From NCBI GenBank assembly GCA_049589355.1, contig JBAWAP010000294.1:1-5942 (forward strand): a stretch of DNA of 5,942 bases. The letters are read 5' to 3'. Source of the DNA: JBAWAP01 sp049589355. GTDB lineage: Bacteria > Chloroflexota > Anaerolineae > VGOG01. Each line of letters starts with the position of its first letter. Positions within the stretch are counted from its first letter, which is position 1. Shown in pieces: positions 1 to 5,942 of this stretch. A program made the position numbers and the translations under genes. Below the pieces are notes generated by a model. That model searched no databases, was not told the origin of the DNA, and was given only the letters and a program-made list of their open reading frames with translations.

Positions 1-1099
1 CAGTGGCATCCCAGGGAAAGCACGCTACACCGAGACTGATCGTGGTGCGGATGGGCGTGGCGCTGGTCCGCACCTCAAAGCTAGCCGCCTCCACCGCCTC
101 CCGTAGCCGCTCGGCAAAAGACCGCGCCTCAGCCGGCCCCACCTCAGGTAGCACGATGGTGAACTCCTCGCCTCCAAACCGCCCGGCAATGTCATATTCG
201 CGGATGTTCTCGCGGATAATCTGACCAATGCCCGCCAGCACAGTGTCGCCAGCCAGATGGCCATAGGTGTTGTTGATGTTGCGCAGCAAGTCCAGGTCGG
301 CCATGATCAGCGCCAAGGGCCGGTCGAAACGCCTGGCCCGTTCCATCTCGGTGATGAACAACTTGACGAAGTGGCGGGCGTTCCACAAGCCAGTCTTCTC
401 ATCGGTCTGGGCCTGTCTCTCCAACTGGGGAATCTTCAGCGTCCGATGGATAAGCAGCAACGGCGAGAGCGCCGGCAGGATCAGCCAGGGATTCAGTTGC
501 CATAGCACGGCCACGATGTAACCCAGCAACAATAGGATCAGGTCCGTCACCAGGTTCTCGATGTCCATGATGCCCGATTCGCGCCACGATACCCCCCGAG
601 CCAGAACGAGAACCTGCCCGACCAGAACGTGGTTGAGGACAACGTAGGTAAGCGCGGCCCCGGCCACACTTAACACCGAGGACAGTGTGAGGAACACAGC
701 CCTGTCGGTGCCCGTAGCAGTGTACACCCACCGAGCAGCCGACCCGGCGATGATGTGCGTAGCGATGTTGAAGGGCTGGATGTACCAGTTGCGCAGGCTC
801 GGGCTGTTCACCAAACGTTCCTTCGCCCACTCCACCAGGTGGGGGATGATCACCAGGAGCACGAAGAGAGATGGGGGCAGAAGGAGCACGCCGGCGAAGA
901 AGAAGACCAGGTTGGCGTGCCACGCCTCGTGGCCAGCCCCTCGCGCCTTAAAGAGGTGAGCAACGATGGCTAGCACGACGAGGATTGTGAAAATCAACCA
1001 CCGGGACGTAGACTGCGCCAGGCCAGATAGGGCGAGCCCCGTCAGTACAGCTCCCAACAGGAGAACCCCGCAGATATAGGCCCAGGCACGGTGTGACAT
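1..1099 (-). CDS. Membrane-anchored diguanylate cyclase (GGEEF domain), 3' end outside the window
   Basis: Read on the minus strand from ATG at 1099, this frame stays open to the left edge and gives the first 366 residues. Residues 1-220 are very hydrophobic, with about six or seven membrane spans (roughly 8-28, 33-50, 63-88, 108-125, 134-160, 183-200, 203-218). A GGDEF domain begins near residue 230 (TDEKTGLWNARHF) and has the active-site loop GGEEF at 309-313. An RxxD inhibitory site (R300-D303) lies exactly five residues before it, and the late motif TISLGVACFPW is at 353-363. The protein should make c-di-GMP from two GTP at the inner face of the membrane, with product inhibition. Metal- and guanine-binding D268, N276 and D285 are present, but the usual F-K and N-D around them read L-R and N-N. 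The start is supported by a GGAGGT Shine-Dalgarno and an in-frame stop at 1151-1153. The window stops about when the GGDEF domain ends, so a further domain such as HD-GYP or EAL cannot be excluded. Confidence 0.9.
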   Translation of the reverse strand, partial: MSHRAWAYICGVLLLGAVLTGLALSGLAQSTSRWLIFTILVVLAIVAHLFKARGAGHEAWHANLVFFFAGVLLLPPSLFVLLVIIPHLVEWAKERLVNSPSLRNWYIQPFNIATHIIAGSAARWVYTATGTDRAVFLTLSSVLSVAGAALTYVVLNHVLVGQVLVLARGVSWRESGIMDIENLVTDLILLLLGYIVAVLWQLNPWLILPALSPLLLIHRTLKIPQLERQAQTDEKTGLWNARHFVKLFITEMERARRFDRPLALIMADLDLLRNINNTYGHLAGDTVLAGIGQIIRENIREYDIAGRFGGEEFTIVLPEVGPAEARSFAERLREAVEAASFEVRTSATPIRTTISLGVACFPWDAT

Positions 1100-1105
1100 A
1101 GCTCC

Positions 1106-1111
1106 ACCTCC
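1106..1111 (-). promoter_or_regulatory. Strong Shine-Dalgarno of the diguanylate cyclase gene
   Basis: The minus strand reads GGAGGT, followed by a 6-base spacer (GGAGCT) and then ATG at 1099-1097. This is near-perfect complementarity to the 16S anti-SD and fixes the start. It is clearly stronger than the initiation region of the GGDEF-EAL gene, suggesting efficient translation of this cyclase. Confidence 0.8.
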
Positions 1112-1158
1112 AAATCCAGCATGATAGGGCCAGGGCAATCGCAAGCTCCGCTAACGTG

Positions 1159-1237
1159 GTCATTGCGAGCCGAAGGCAAAGCAATCTCCAACCTGGTAGG
1201 AGATTGCTTCGGCGCAAAAAGCGCGCCTTGCAATGAC
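1159..1237. repeat. Imperfect inverted repeat, CATTGC/GCAATG interspersed-repeat type
   Basis: The outer arms are GTCATTGC (1159-1166) and GCAATGAC (1230-1237), a perfect 8-base inverted pair. Inner arms AAGCAATCTCC (1179-1189) and GGAGATTGCTT (1199-1209) form a perfect 11-base stem around a 9-base loop. A smaller GGCGC/GCGCC pair flanks an A-run at about 1211-1226. The form GTCATTGCGAG...GCAATCTC...GAGATTGC...GCAATGAC resembles a widespread non-coding palindromic repeat found in intergenic regions of many bacterial genomes, including Chloroflexota; that recognition is from memory. It fills much of the 248-base gap between the GGDEF-EAL stop (1348) and the cyclase start (1099). Transcribed, it would fold into a long hairpin that could affect mRNA stability or read-through into the cyclase gene. 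No T-run follows on the minus strand, so it is not a classical terminator. Confidence 0.8.
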
Positions 1238-1347
1238 GGAACGCTGGCTGATCTCACCTGCCACGAGCCACAGATTGCCACATTTGCATTCGGTGGCGAT
1301 TTGCCACTGGCGAGTTATCTTCCTACAACAACTGGAAACGCTCTGGG

Positions 1348-4203
1348 CTAAGATACACGACAATGCGTTGCTGTGCCCAATTCCAGCCGTCGCCACCCAG
1401 GCCGAAGAAAGGCTGACAAGCCCACTACATCTGCAGTAACATGGACATCTACTGCCAGCGCCTCCGCCATCAACGCTGCTGCTGCTTCGCTATCCAGCGG
1501 CCTGGAGATAAAGTACCCCTGCCCATACTCGCATTCCAACGTCCTGAGTTGGGCCAATTGCTCCGCCGTTTCTACCCCCTCTGCGATCACATCCATGCCC
1601 AGATCACGGGCGAGCGTCACAATTGCCTTGATAATCCACGAGTTGTCGCCATTGACGCCCATCCTGCTGACGAAAGAGCGGTCAATCTTTATCGCGTCAA
1701 TTGGTATGCGCTGCAGGTAACTCAATGCTGAGTAGCCCGTACCGAAGTCATCTATTTGCAACTCAACACCCAGCGCTCTCAGTCGCATAAGCATGCCGGT
1801 TGCCGATTCGACATCTGCCTTGATCATGCTTTCTGTCATCTCGAGCTTCAACCTGCGTGCATCAAGGCCGGTCTCCTGCAAAACCTGTTCGATGTGCTCG
1901 ATCAGATCAGGTTGCGCGAAGTGTTTGCCGGAAAGATTCACGCTGATCGTCAAGGGCGGGTCTGCCGGAAATCGCGCCTGCCATTCGCGCATCTGCCGAC
2001 ATGCCTCGCGGAGCACCCAGCGGTCAATAGGAATGATCAGTCCAGTTTCTTCGGCCACGGAAATGAACTCCACTGGGGAGACGAGACCACGACCTGGATG
2101 CTGCCAGCGCACGAGAGCCTCGAAACCGGTGATCCTGCCGGTTTCCAGCGATAAAACAGGCTGATAGTGAACCTGAAACTCCTGGCGCTCTACGGCCCGC
2201 CGCAGGTCTCTCTCTAATTCCAAGCGCGCCATTATCCGGGCGCGCATGGCTCTGTCGAACAACTCATGGCGTGCCTTGCCAAGCACTTTGGCGCGATACA
2301 TTGCTATATCGGCGTCCTGCAGGATATCCTCTGGCCGGCCATAGCCTGTCTCACTCAGCACGATGCCGATACTGGCGGAGGTGAACACTTCATGTCCGTT
2401 CAGCTTGAAAGGCAACGCCAGTTGCTCCTGAATCCGGCCGGTAACGCGTGTTGCGTCACTGATGTCTCTGATATCTTCGAGGAGGATCACAAACTCGTCT
2501 CCCCCAAGACGCGCAACCGTATCTGAGGGACGCAGGCACCTTTCCAACCTTCGAGCACTCGCGATAAGCAGTTCATCCCCGATCGTGTGCCCGAGGCTGT
2601 CGTTGACGTTTTTGAAGCGATCAAGGTCCATGAAGAGCACGGCGAATAAATAGTCATCCCGCCGTTTTGCACGCTCGACTGAACGCCCCAAGCGGTCCAT
2701 GAACAAAGCTCGGTTCGGCAGGCCCGTCAACGCATCGTGAAAGGCATCATGAAGTAATTGCTCCTCGACGCGCTTGCGCTCGGTGATGTCGGTCTGCGAT
2801 CCAGCCACACGGTAGGCGTTTCCATTCGCGTCCCGAACTGCAAGCCCCCGAGTGAGCATCCAGCGATAGGTTCCGTCCTTGTGCAACATGCGATGCTCTT
2901 TTTCGAAGTGACAGGTAAGCCCTTCGAGATGGGCGGAAAGTTCCATGTTCACCCGGTCGAGTTCCTCAGGGTGTACCCGACCGAACCATTCGTCCAAGCT
3001 GTCTCCGATCTCACTCTCCTCGTAGCCAAGCATAGACTTCCAGCGGGGGGAAAAGTACACCTCATTGGTTTTCAGATCCCAGTCCCATAGCCCATCGTTG
3101 GCCCCGCGTGCCGCCAACGCATACCGCTCTTTGCTCTTCCGCAGTGCCTCCTCCGCCCGCTTGCGCTCAGTGATGTCGTGCAGGACAACCGCCTGGCTTA
3201 TGAGATGGCCACGCCAGTCAACCAGAGGGGAGATGCCCACGTCATAGGTGCGCTGCCCATCGCCTTTACCCAACACTACTTCTCTACCTGCCTCAGCCTC
3301 GTCCCAGCGGCGTTCCATCAGAACAGGCCACTCAGACCACAACTGTCCCACAGGCTGCCCAATGGCCTCCGAGAGAGTGTGCCCAATAAGACGTTGGGCA
3401 GCAGGATTCAGGTCCACGATACGATTCCGCGCATCCAACACCATAACGCCGTCGCTCATGCCTCCGAGAATGGCTCCGCGAGACACTGACACAATGTCTC
3501 CCCGCCGCAAACGAGCGAGGCTCCATGCCACTACTGGGGCAGTGAGGCCTAACGCGACTGGTGTCAGCTCAAGGTGCGGGAAGGGGTTCAAGTTGGAAAG
3601 GTCCAGCACGGCGTTTGCCAGCCACGGAGTGAATACAGCAAGTAGCAACGCGCTGGCTTGCCAACGGTAGAGACGGCCCGAGCGAACGAGCGCCTGGATA
3701 AGCAAGAAGATGCCAGCTAGAACCAATGTATATGAGTACACCATATAGACCCATAAGCCTGGACCATAAGTTGAACCTATGATGGAGAATGGCCCGTCGG
3801 TGTCCAGCCAAACGCGCTGCCAGATCAGGCTGTGGGCCTGGTTGGTGAAGATCAACAGCAAAAAGATGAAGGGTACAATGCTCAGCAGGGCCAGAGTACG
3901 ACGCGTCAGCCATTTCTCACGTCCGGTGTACTGCAGTATGTAGATCAACCACGCCGTCGGCATAATGCAAGCGGCTACGAATTTCACCTTCGCCCAAAAG
4001 AACTTGACCGACAGATCAGCGCTCGCTAGCTCCAGAGCGTACCCCATGATCCAATCGGCGCAGGCCAGTAAAATCAACACCCCTGTTCTAGACGAAGACA
4101 TGTGCCGATGTCGCAGTATATAGAATGCTGATATGACCGAGGTAGCCGCGGCCACCATCAACGGGATCGTGTAAGGTGTCCATTGCCAGTTCATGGGTTC
4201 CAC
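1348..4203 (-). CDS. 7TM-PAS-PAS-GGDEF-EAL membrane sensor, putative bifunctional c-di-GMP cyclase/phosphodiesterase
   Basis: This is a complete 951-residue protein. Residues about 8-232 form seven membrane spans resembling the N-terminal HisKA_7TM sensor region (typical stretch FTNQAHSLIW at 119-128). Two PAS domains follow, at about 243-345 and 355-475, each ending in DITERKR. The GGDEF domain (about 483-645) has MDLDRFKNVND at 525-535, an RxxD I-site at 558-561 and GGDEF at 567-571. The EAL domain (about 655-905) has EAL at 695-697, N756, EMTES at 788-792, DDFGTG at 818-823, K839, E875/E878 and Q895, so all the usual metal-binding and catalytic residues seem present. Both making and hydrolysing c-di-GMP are therefore possible; which dominates cannot be read from sequence, and GGDEF may instead regulate EAL. 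A tail of about 45 residues follows the EAL fold. The start is GTG 4203 or ATG 4194 (residue 4); an in-frame TAG at 4219-4221 rules out anything further upstream, and neither candidate has a strong Shine-Dalgarno. The gene lies 164 bases after the receiver gene. Confidence 0.95.
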   Translation of the reverse strand: MEPMNWQWTPYTIPLMVAAATSVISAFYILRHRHMSSSRTGVLILLACADWIMGYALELASADLSVKFFWAKVKFVAACIMPTAWLIYILQYTGREKWLTRRTLALLSIVPFIFLLLIFTNQAHSLIWQRVWLDTDGPFSIIGSTYGPGLWVYMVYSYTLVLAGIFLLIQALVRSGRLYRWQASALLLAVFTPWLANAVLDLSNLNPFPHLELTPVALGLTAPVVAWSLARLRRGDIVSVSRGAILGGMSDGVMVLDARNRIVDLNPAAQRLIGHTLSEAIGQPVGQLWSEWPVLMERRWDEAEAGREVVLGKGDGQRTYDVGISPLVDWRGHLISQAVVLHDITERKRAEEALRKSKERYALAARGANDGLWDWDLKTNEVYFSPRWKSMLGYEESEIGDSLDEWFGRVHPEELDRVNMELSAHLEGLTCHFEKEHRMLHKDGTYRWMLTRGLAVRDANGNAYRVAGSQTDITERKRVEEQLLHDAFHDALTGLPNRALFMDRLGRSVERAKRRDDYLFAVLFMDLDRFKNVNDSLGHTIGDELLIASARRLERCLRPSDTVARLGGDEFVILLEDIRDISDATRVTGRIQEQLALPFKLNGHEVFTSASIGIVLSETGYGRPEDILQDADIAMYRAKVLGKARHELFDRAMRARIMARLELERDLRRAVERQEFQVHYQPVLSLETGRITGFEALVRWQHPGRGLVSPVEFISVAEETGLIIPIDRWVLREACRQMREWQARFPADPPLTISVNLSGKHFAQPDLIEHIEQVLQETGLDARRLKLEMTESMIKADVESATGMLMRLRALGVELQIDDFGTGYSALSYLQRIPIDAIKIDRSFVSRMGVNGDNSWIIKAIVTLARDLGMDVIAEGVETAEQLAQLRTLECEYGQGYFISRPLDSEAAAALMAEALAVDVHVTADVVGLSAFLRPGWRRLELGTATHCRVS

Positions 4204-4325
4204 TCGCCTATTCTGTCGCTAACGTTGACGTGGAGGGTGTTTCCCCCCTTACGACTTAACTGCAGATGCTGGATTTGTAGAGGTCGATCTTGTACCCTCA
4301 TGATACTTTTTCTCCCCTTGGGCAA

Positions 4326-4362
4326 TGTTTATCCCGAGCCCTGCCCTGAGCGAATAGGGATT
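4326..4362. repeat. Palindromic repeat copy B, just after the receiver gene
   Basis: It begins with TGTTTATCCCGAGC (4326-4339), identical over 14 bases to 4775-4788 inside the kinase 3' end. ATCCC (4331-4335) pairs with GGGAT (4357-4361), and the centre carries CCTGCCCTGAG, the reverse complement of CTCAGGGCAGG found in the other copy. It starts about five bases after the receiver stop on the minus strand and occupies the first part of the 164-base gap before the GGDEF-EAL gene. The remainder of that gap (4204-4325) shows no open frame, no convincing promoter hexamers with normal spacing, and no terminator with a T-run. The family resembles the small CCCTGAGC...TCGA...GCTCAGG repeats scattered through many bacterial genomes. 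Confidence 0.6.
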
Positions 4363-4367
4363 CCCTT

Positions 4368-4751
4368 CTACTTTCTCATCCGCGGCTGTATCTCGTCAAC
4401 CAACCTGAGCACCTTTGCCAGATCAAGGGGCTTGTGGAGGCAAATGCAGGCGTCATTGTCCAGGGCCTCTCCCACCAGTTCGGCCATCTCCTGGCGATAG
4501 ACCGTCATCATAACAACCGCCGCTTCCGGGTTACTCTCTCTGATGGCTAAATAGGTCTCCAGGCCATTCAGGGTCGGCAGCTTCACGTCAATGAAGATGG
4601 CGTCATAGGCCTTCTCCTGCGTATGGGCGATGGCCTCTGGTCCGTCCTTGGCGGTGGTAACCGCGTAGCCCCGTCGCCCCAGTATGAAGGACAGGGTCTT
4701 GCAATGACTGATGTTGTTATCCACGATCAGGATGCTGGGTTTCTCCTCCAA
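4368..4751 (-). CDS. Stand-alone receiver-domain response regulator (CheY-like fold)
   Basis: The 127-residue product is a single receiver domain with no DNA-binding or enzymatic output. It has the opening strand ILIVDNN at 7-13, phospho-acceptor D55 in FIDVKLP, T83 in MMTVY and K107 in HKP. It is presumably phosphorylated by the kinase encoded immediately upstream and acts through protein-protein contact. Two departures from CheY-type receivers are visible: the second acidic-pocket residue is N12 instead of Asp/Glu, and the position equivalent to the aromatic switch residue before the Lys appears to be Cys (C104). The start is TTG at 4751, because the frame offers no ATG before the essential ILIVD strand. 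A G-rich Shine-Dalgarno overlaps the kinase stop 8 bases upstream. The 12-base gap implies co-transcription and probably translational coupling. The upstream TAG is in frame, so the pair could equally be a split hybrid kinase. Confidence 0.9.
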   Translation of the reverse strand: MEEKPSILIVDNNISHCKTLSFILGRRGYAVTTAKDGPEAIAHTQEKAYDAIFIDVKLPTLNGLETYLAIRESNPEAAVVMMTVYRQEMAELVGEALDNDACICLHKPLDLAKVLRLVDEIQPRMRK

Positions 4752-4758
4752 GCTACTT

Positions 4759-4765
4759 TCCCCCT
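4759..4765 (-). promoter_or_regulatory. Ribosome binding site of the receiver gene, overlapping the kinase stop codon
   Basis: The minus strand reads AGGGGGA, sharing two bases with the kinase TAG. The G-run ends 8 bases before the TTG start. It is a fair match to a Shine-Dalgarno and is what supports use of the rare TTG start. The overlap with the stop suggests that ribosomes finishing the kinase re-initiate on the receiver. Confidence 0.5.
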
Positions 4766-5942
4766 ATCCTACAGTGTTTATCCCGAGCGGGGTCGAGGGG
4801 CTCAGGGCAGGCCCTCTACCTGTAGGCAGCCTGACGGCGAAGGTGCTACCCTTCCCTAACTCGCTTTGTACCTCAATGCTGCCCCCATGTCCCTCCACCA
4901 GGGTCTTGGTGACCGCCAGCCCCAGCCCAATGCCCTTGGCCTTGGTGGTGAAGAGCGGCTCGAAAAGCCTGCTCAGGCTCTCCTCGGAGATGCCCACCCC
5001 TGTGTCGGTGAAAGAGACAGTCACCCACTCAGACTTCGGAAGTTTTTCGGAAACTTCCGAAGTCTTGATGACTAACTGGCCGCCCTCGGGCATGGCCTGG
5101 ATGGCGTTGAGGATGATGTTTCCGAAGACTTGGCCCAGTTGATCGGGATCGGCCAGGATGATGGGCAACGTCTCGTCCAGTTGGCTCACCACCTCGACGT
5201 TCTCCGGCACGGTGGTACGAGACAGCGCCTCCTGGACGACGTCATTGACATCCACCTTTCGCCGGGTGGGGGGCTTGGTACGGGCAAAGTCGAGGAGGCT
5301 GCTGATGATCATCTCGGATGTTTTCACTTCCTTCTGCAGAATCTCCAGCGTTTCCTTCACCTCCGGATCGGGTTCTTCCAGGGCCATGTTGAGGAAGTAG
5401 ACGCCACTGTTAATGGCCCCCAGGGGATTGCGTAGCTCGTGGCCCACACCGCCGGCCAGTCGTCCCAGCACGGCCAGCTTCTCCTGGCGGACCAGTTGCT
5501 CTTGCAACCGCTCCCTCTCCTCCTCTGCCTGCTTCCGCTGGGTGGCGTCCCGAAAAGATGCGACTAGACCTATAAACTGCCCCGCCTCATCGTGGACGGG
5601 GAAGGTGATGGAATCGGCATAGATAACGCTGCCATCCGAGCGCACCAGCCGATTCTCCCCATGCCAGCTACCAGAAATGCCCTCGATGATCGCTACGCGA
5701 CCCTTCACCTCCATGGCCCTGGGATCCAAACCCTTGTAAAGAGCCTGCCACCAGGCCAGGTCGAGATGGGTTCCAGGCTCGACCTCGACCCTGTCGCCCT
5801 TGCCCAGGATGCCGGGCCCGCCCAGGTAGTCCACCACCGCGTAGGCCGAGATCGCCCCCACCACCGTGTTGTCGAAACCGATGTAGGAGGCGACCTTAAC
5901 CCCCTCAATTGGTTCCAACTGGTTGACAATGATCACCGGGAT
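4764..5942 (-). CDS. Histidine kinase with binding-protein-like N-terminal part and half PAS domain, 5' end outside the window
   Basis: The visible 392 residues enter from the right edge with no start codon in view: the frame is open to base 5942, and its first residues IPVIIVNQ resemble an internal strand of ribose-type binding proteins. Residues 1-92, with SYIGFDNTVVGAISAYAV at 19-36 and GRVAIIEGISGS at 81-92, look like part of a type-1 periplasmic binding domain. Residues about 93-137 (SWHGENRLVRSDGS to FRDATQRK) match only the last strands of a PAS domain. A short coiled linker leads to HisKA with phospho-acceptor H168 in GHELRNP. The ATPase core follows: N-box N275/N279, G1 DTGVGI at 313-318, F-box LFEPLFTTK at 326-334 and G2 GIGLGL at 337-342. 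The usual kinase end is near RLP (371-373); the last 19 residues are encoded by a repeat. No membrane span is visible between the binding-like part and the kinase. The protein should autophosphorylate and pass phosphate to the adjacent receiver. The kinase call is firm; the N-terminal assignment is moderate. Confidence 0.93.
   Translation of the reverse strand: MPVIIVNQLEPIEGVKVASYIGFDNTVVGAISAYAVVDYLGGPGILGKGDRVEVEPGTHLDLAWWQALYKGLDPRAMEVKGRVAIIEGISGSWHGENRLVRSDGSVIYADSITFPVHDEAGQFIGLVASFRDATQRKQAEEERERLQEQLVRQEKLAVLGRLAGGVGHELRNPLGAINSGVYFLNMALEEPDPEVKETLEILQKEVKTSEMIISSLLDFARTKPPTRRKVDVNDVVQEALSRTTVPENVEVVSQLDETLPIILADPDQLGQVFGNIILNAIQAMPEGGQLVIKTSEVSEKLPKSEWVTVSFTDTGVGISEESLSRLFEPLFTTKAKGIGLGLAVTKTLVEGHGGSIEVQSELGKGSTFAVRLPTGRGPALSPSTPLGINTVG
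4771..4810. repeat. Palindromic repeat copy A, encoding the C-terminal tail of the kinase
   Basis: CCCGAGC (4782-4788) and GCTCAGGG (4800-4807) form an imperfect inverted repeat around an 11-base centre containing GGTCGAGG. This has the same general shape as the common small repeats built on CCTGAGC...TCGA...GCTCAGG. It shares TGTTTATCCCGAGC with copy B at 4326-4339. On the minus strand it encodes the proline- and serine-rich end of the kinase (RGPALSPSTPLGINTV), beyond the conserved ATPase fold; the TAG stop follows two codons later. The repeat therefore appears to have been inserted at, and to have redefined, the 3' end of the kinase gene. Confidence 0.6.

Noticed and set aside
399..923. 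Minus-strand open frame of 174 codons
   Set aside because: It is in a different frame from the cyclase, whose translation gives a continuous membrane region plus GGEEF domain over the same bases.
1112..1150. Possible promoter (TTGCGA ... TATCAT) before the diguanylate cyclase gene
   Set aside because: The spacing is about 12 bases, so it is not credible as a standard promoter without transcript data.
1292..1308. Short hairpin GTGGC-GATTT-GCCAC downstream of the GGDEF-EAL stop, as a terminator
   Set aside because: The stem is only five or six bases and no T-run follows on the minus strand.
1121..1351. Plus-strand open frame crossing the inverted repeat
   Set aside because: Most of it is the palindromic repeat, with no Shine-Dalgarno and no protein similarity recognised.
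1756..2164. Plus-strand open frames of 120-130 codons
   Set aside because: They lie antisense inside the well-supported EAL-coding region and show no recognisable protein features.
4290..4327. Possible promoter on the minus strand (TTGCCC ... TATCAT) before the GGDEF-EAL gene
   Set aside because: The spacer is about 14 bases, too short for a normal sigma-70-type promoter, and the -35 match is weak.
4711..5142. Plus-strand open frame of 143 codons
   Set aside because: Antisense to the kinase ATPase core and the receiver start; no domain, and the opposite strand is clearly coding.
5934..5936. GTG at the right edge as the kinase start
   Set aside because: The frame is open to the window edge and the first residues match the interior of a binding-protein fold, so the true start lies outside.

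Overview
The window is bacterial chromosomal DNA with four genes, all on the minus strand, so transcription runs from high to low coordinates. In that order they are: the 3' part of a histidine kinase gene (cut by the right edge), a small stand-alone receiver-domain response regulator, a large membrane protein with 7TM-PAS-PAS-GGDEF-EAL architecture, and the 5' part of a second membrane-anchored diguanylate cyclase (cut by the left edge). The whole window is therefore signal transduction: one two-component pair followed by two cyclic-di-GMP enzymes.

Layout: 4764-5942 kinase; 4368-4751 receiver, 12 bases after the kinase stop and in the same reading frame; 4204-4367 intergenic DNA with a copy of a palindromic repeat; 1348-4203 GGDEF-EAL protein; 1100-1347 intergenic DNA dominated by a different imperfect inverted repeat of the CATTGC/GCAATG type; 1-1099 diguanylate cyclase with a strong Shine-Dalgarno sequence. 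I see no tRNA, rRNA, CRISPR, transposase or convincing rho-independent terminator. The open frames on the plus strand are antisense shadows of these genes.

The catalytic motifs of the kinase (H, N, G1, F and G2 boxes), of both GGDEF domains (GGDEF and GGEEF, each with an RxxD inhibitory site exactly five residues upstream) and of the EAL domain are intact. The receiver keeps its phospho-acceptor Asp, Thr and Lys but has lost one of the two acidic-pocket residues. A plausible reading is that the kinase/receiver pair and the two c-di-GMP enzymes belong to one environmental-response locus. The intergenic gaps mean the two cyclase genes could have their own promoters, and the functional link is inference.

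Two things deserve most attention. First, the kinase's visible N-terminal part resembles a fragment of a type-1 (ribose-binding-like) periplasmic binding protein, joined without a membrane segment to only the C-terminal half of a PAS domain. Second, the kinase ends in a repeat-derived tail whose TAG stop is in frame with the receiver gene, as if a hybrid kinase had been split.

Organism: moderately GC-rich, repeat-containing and rich in multidomain sensors. The protein style and the two repeat types recall Chloroflexota, but this is an impression from family resemblance, not something the window proves.
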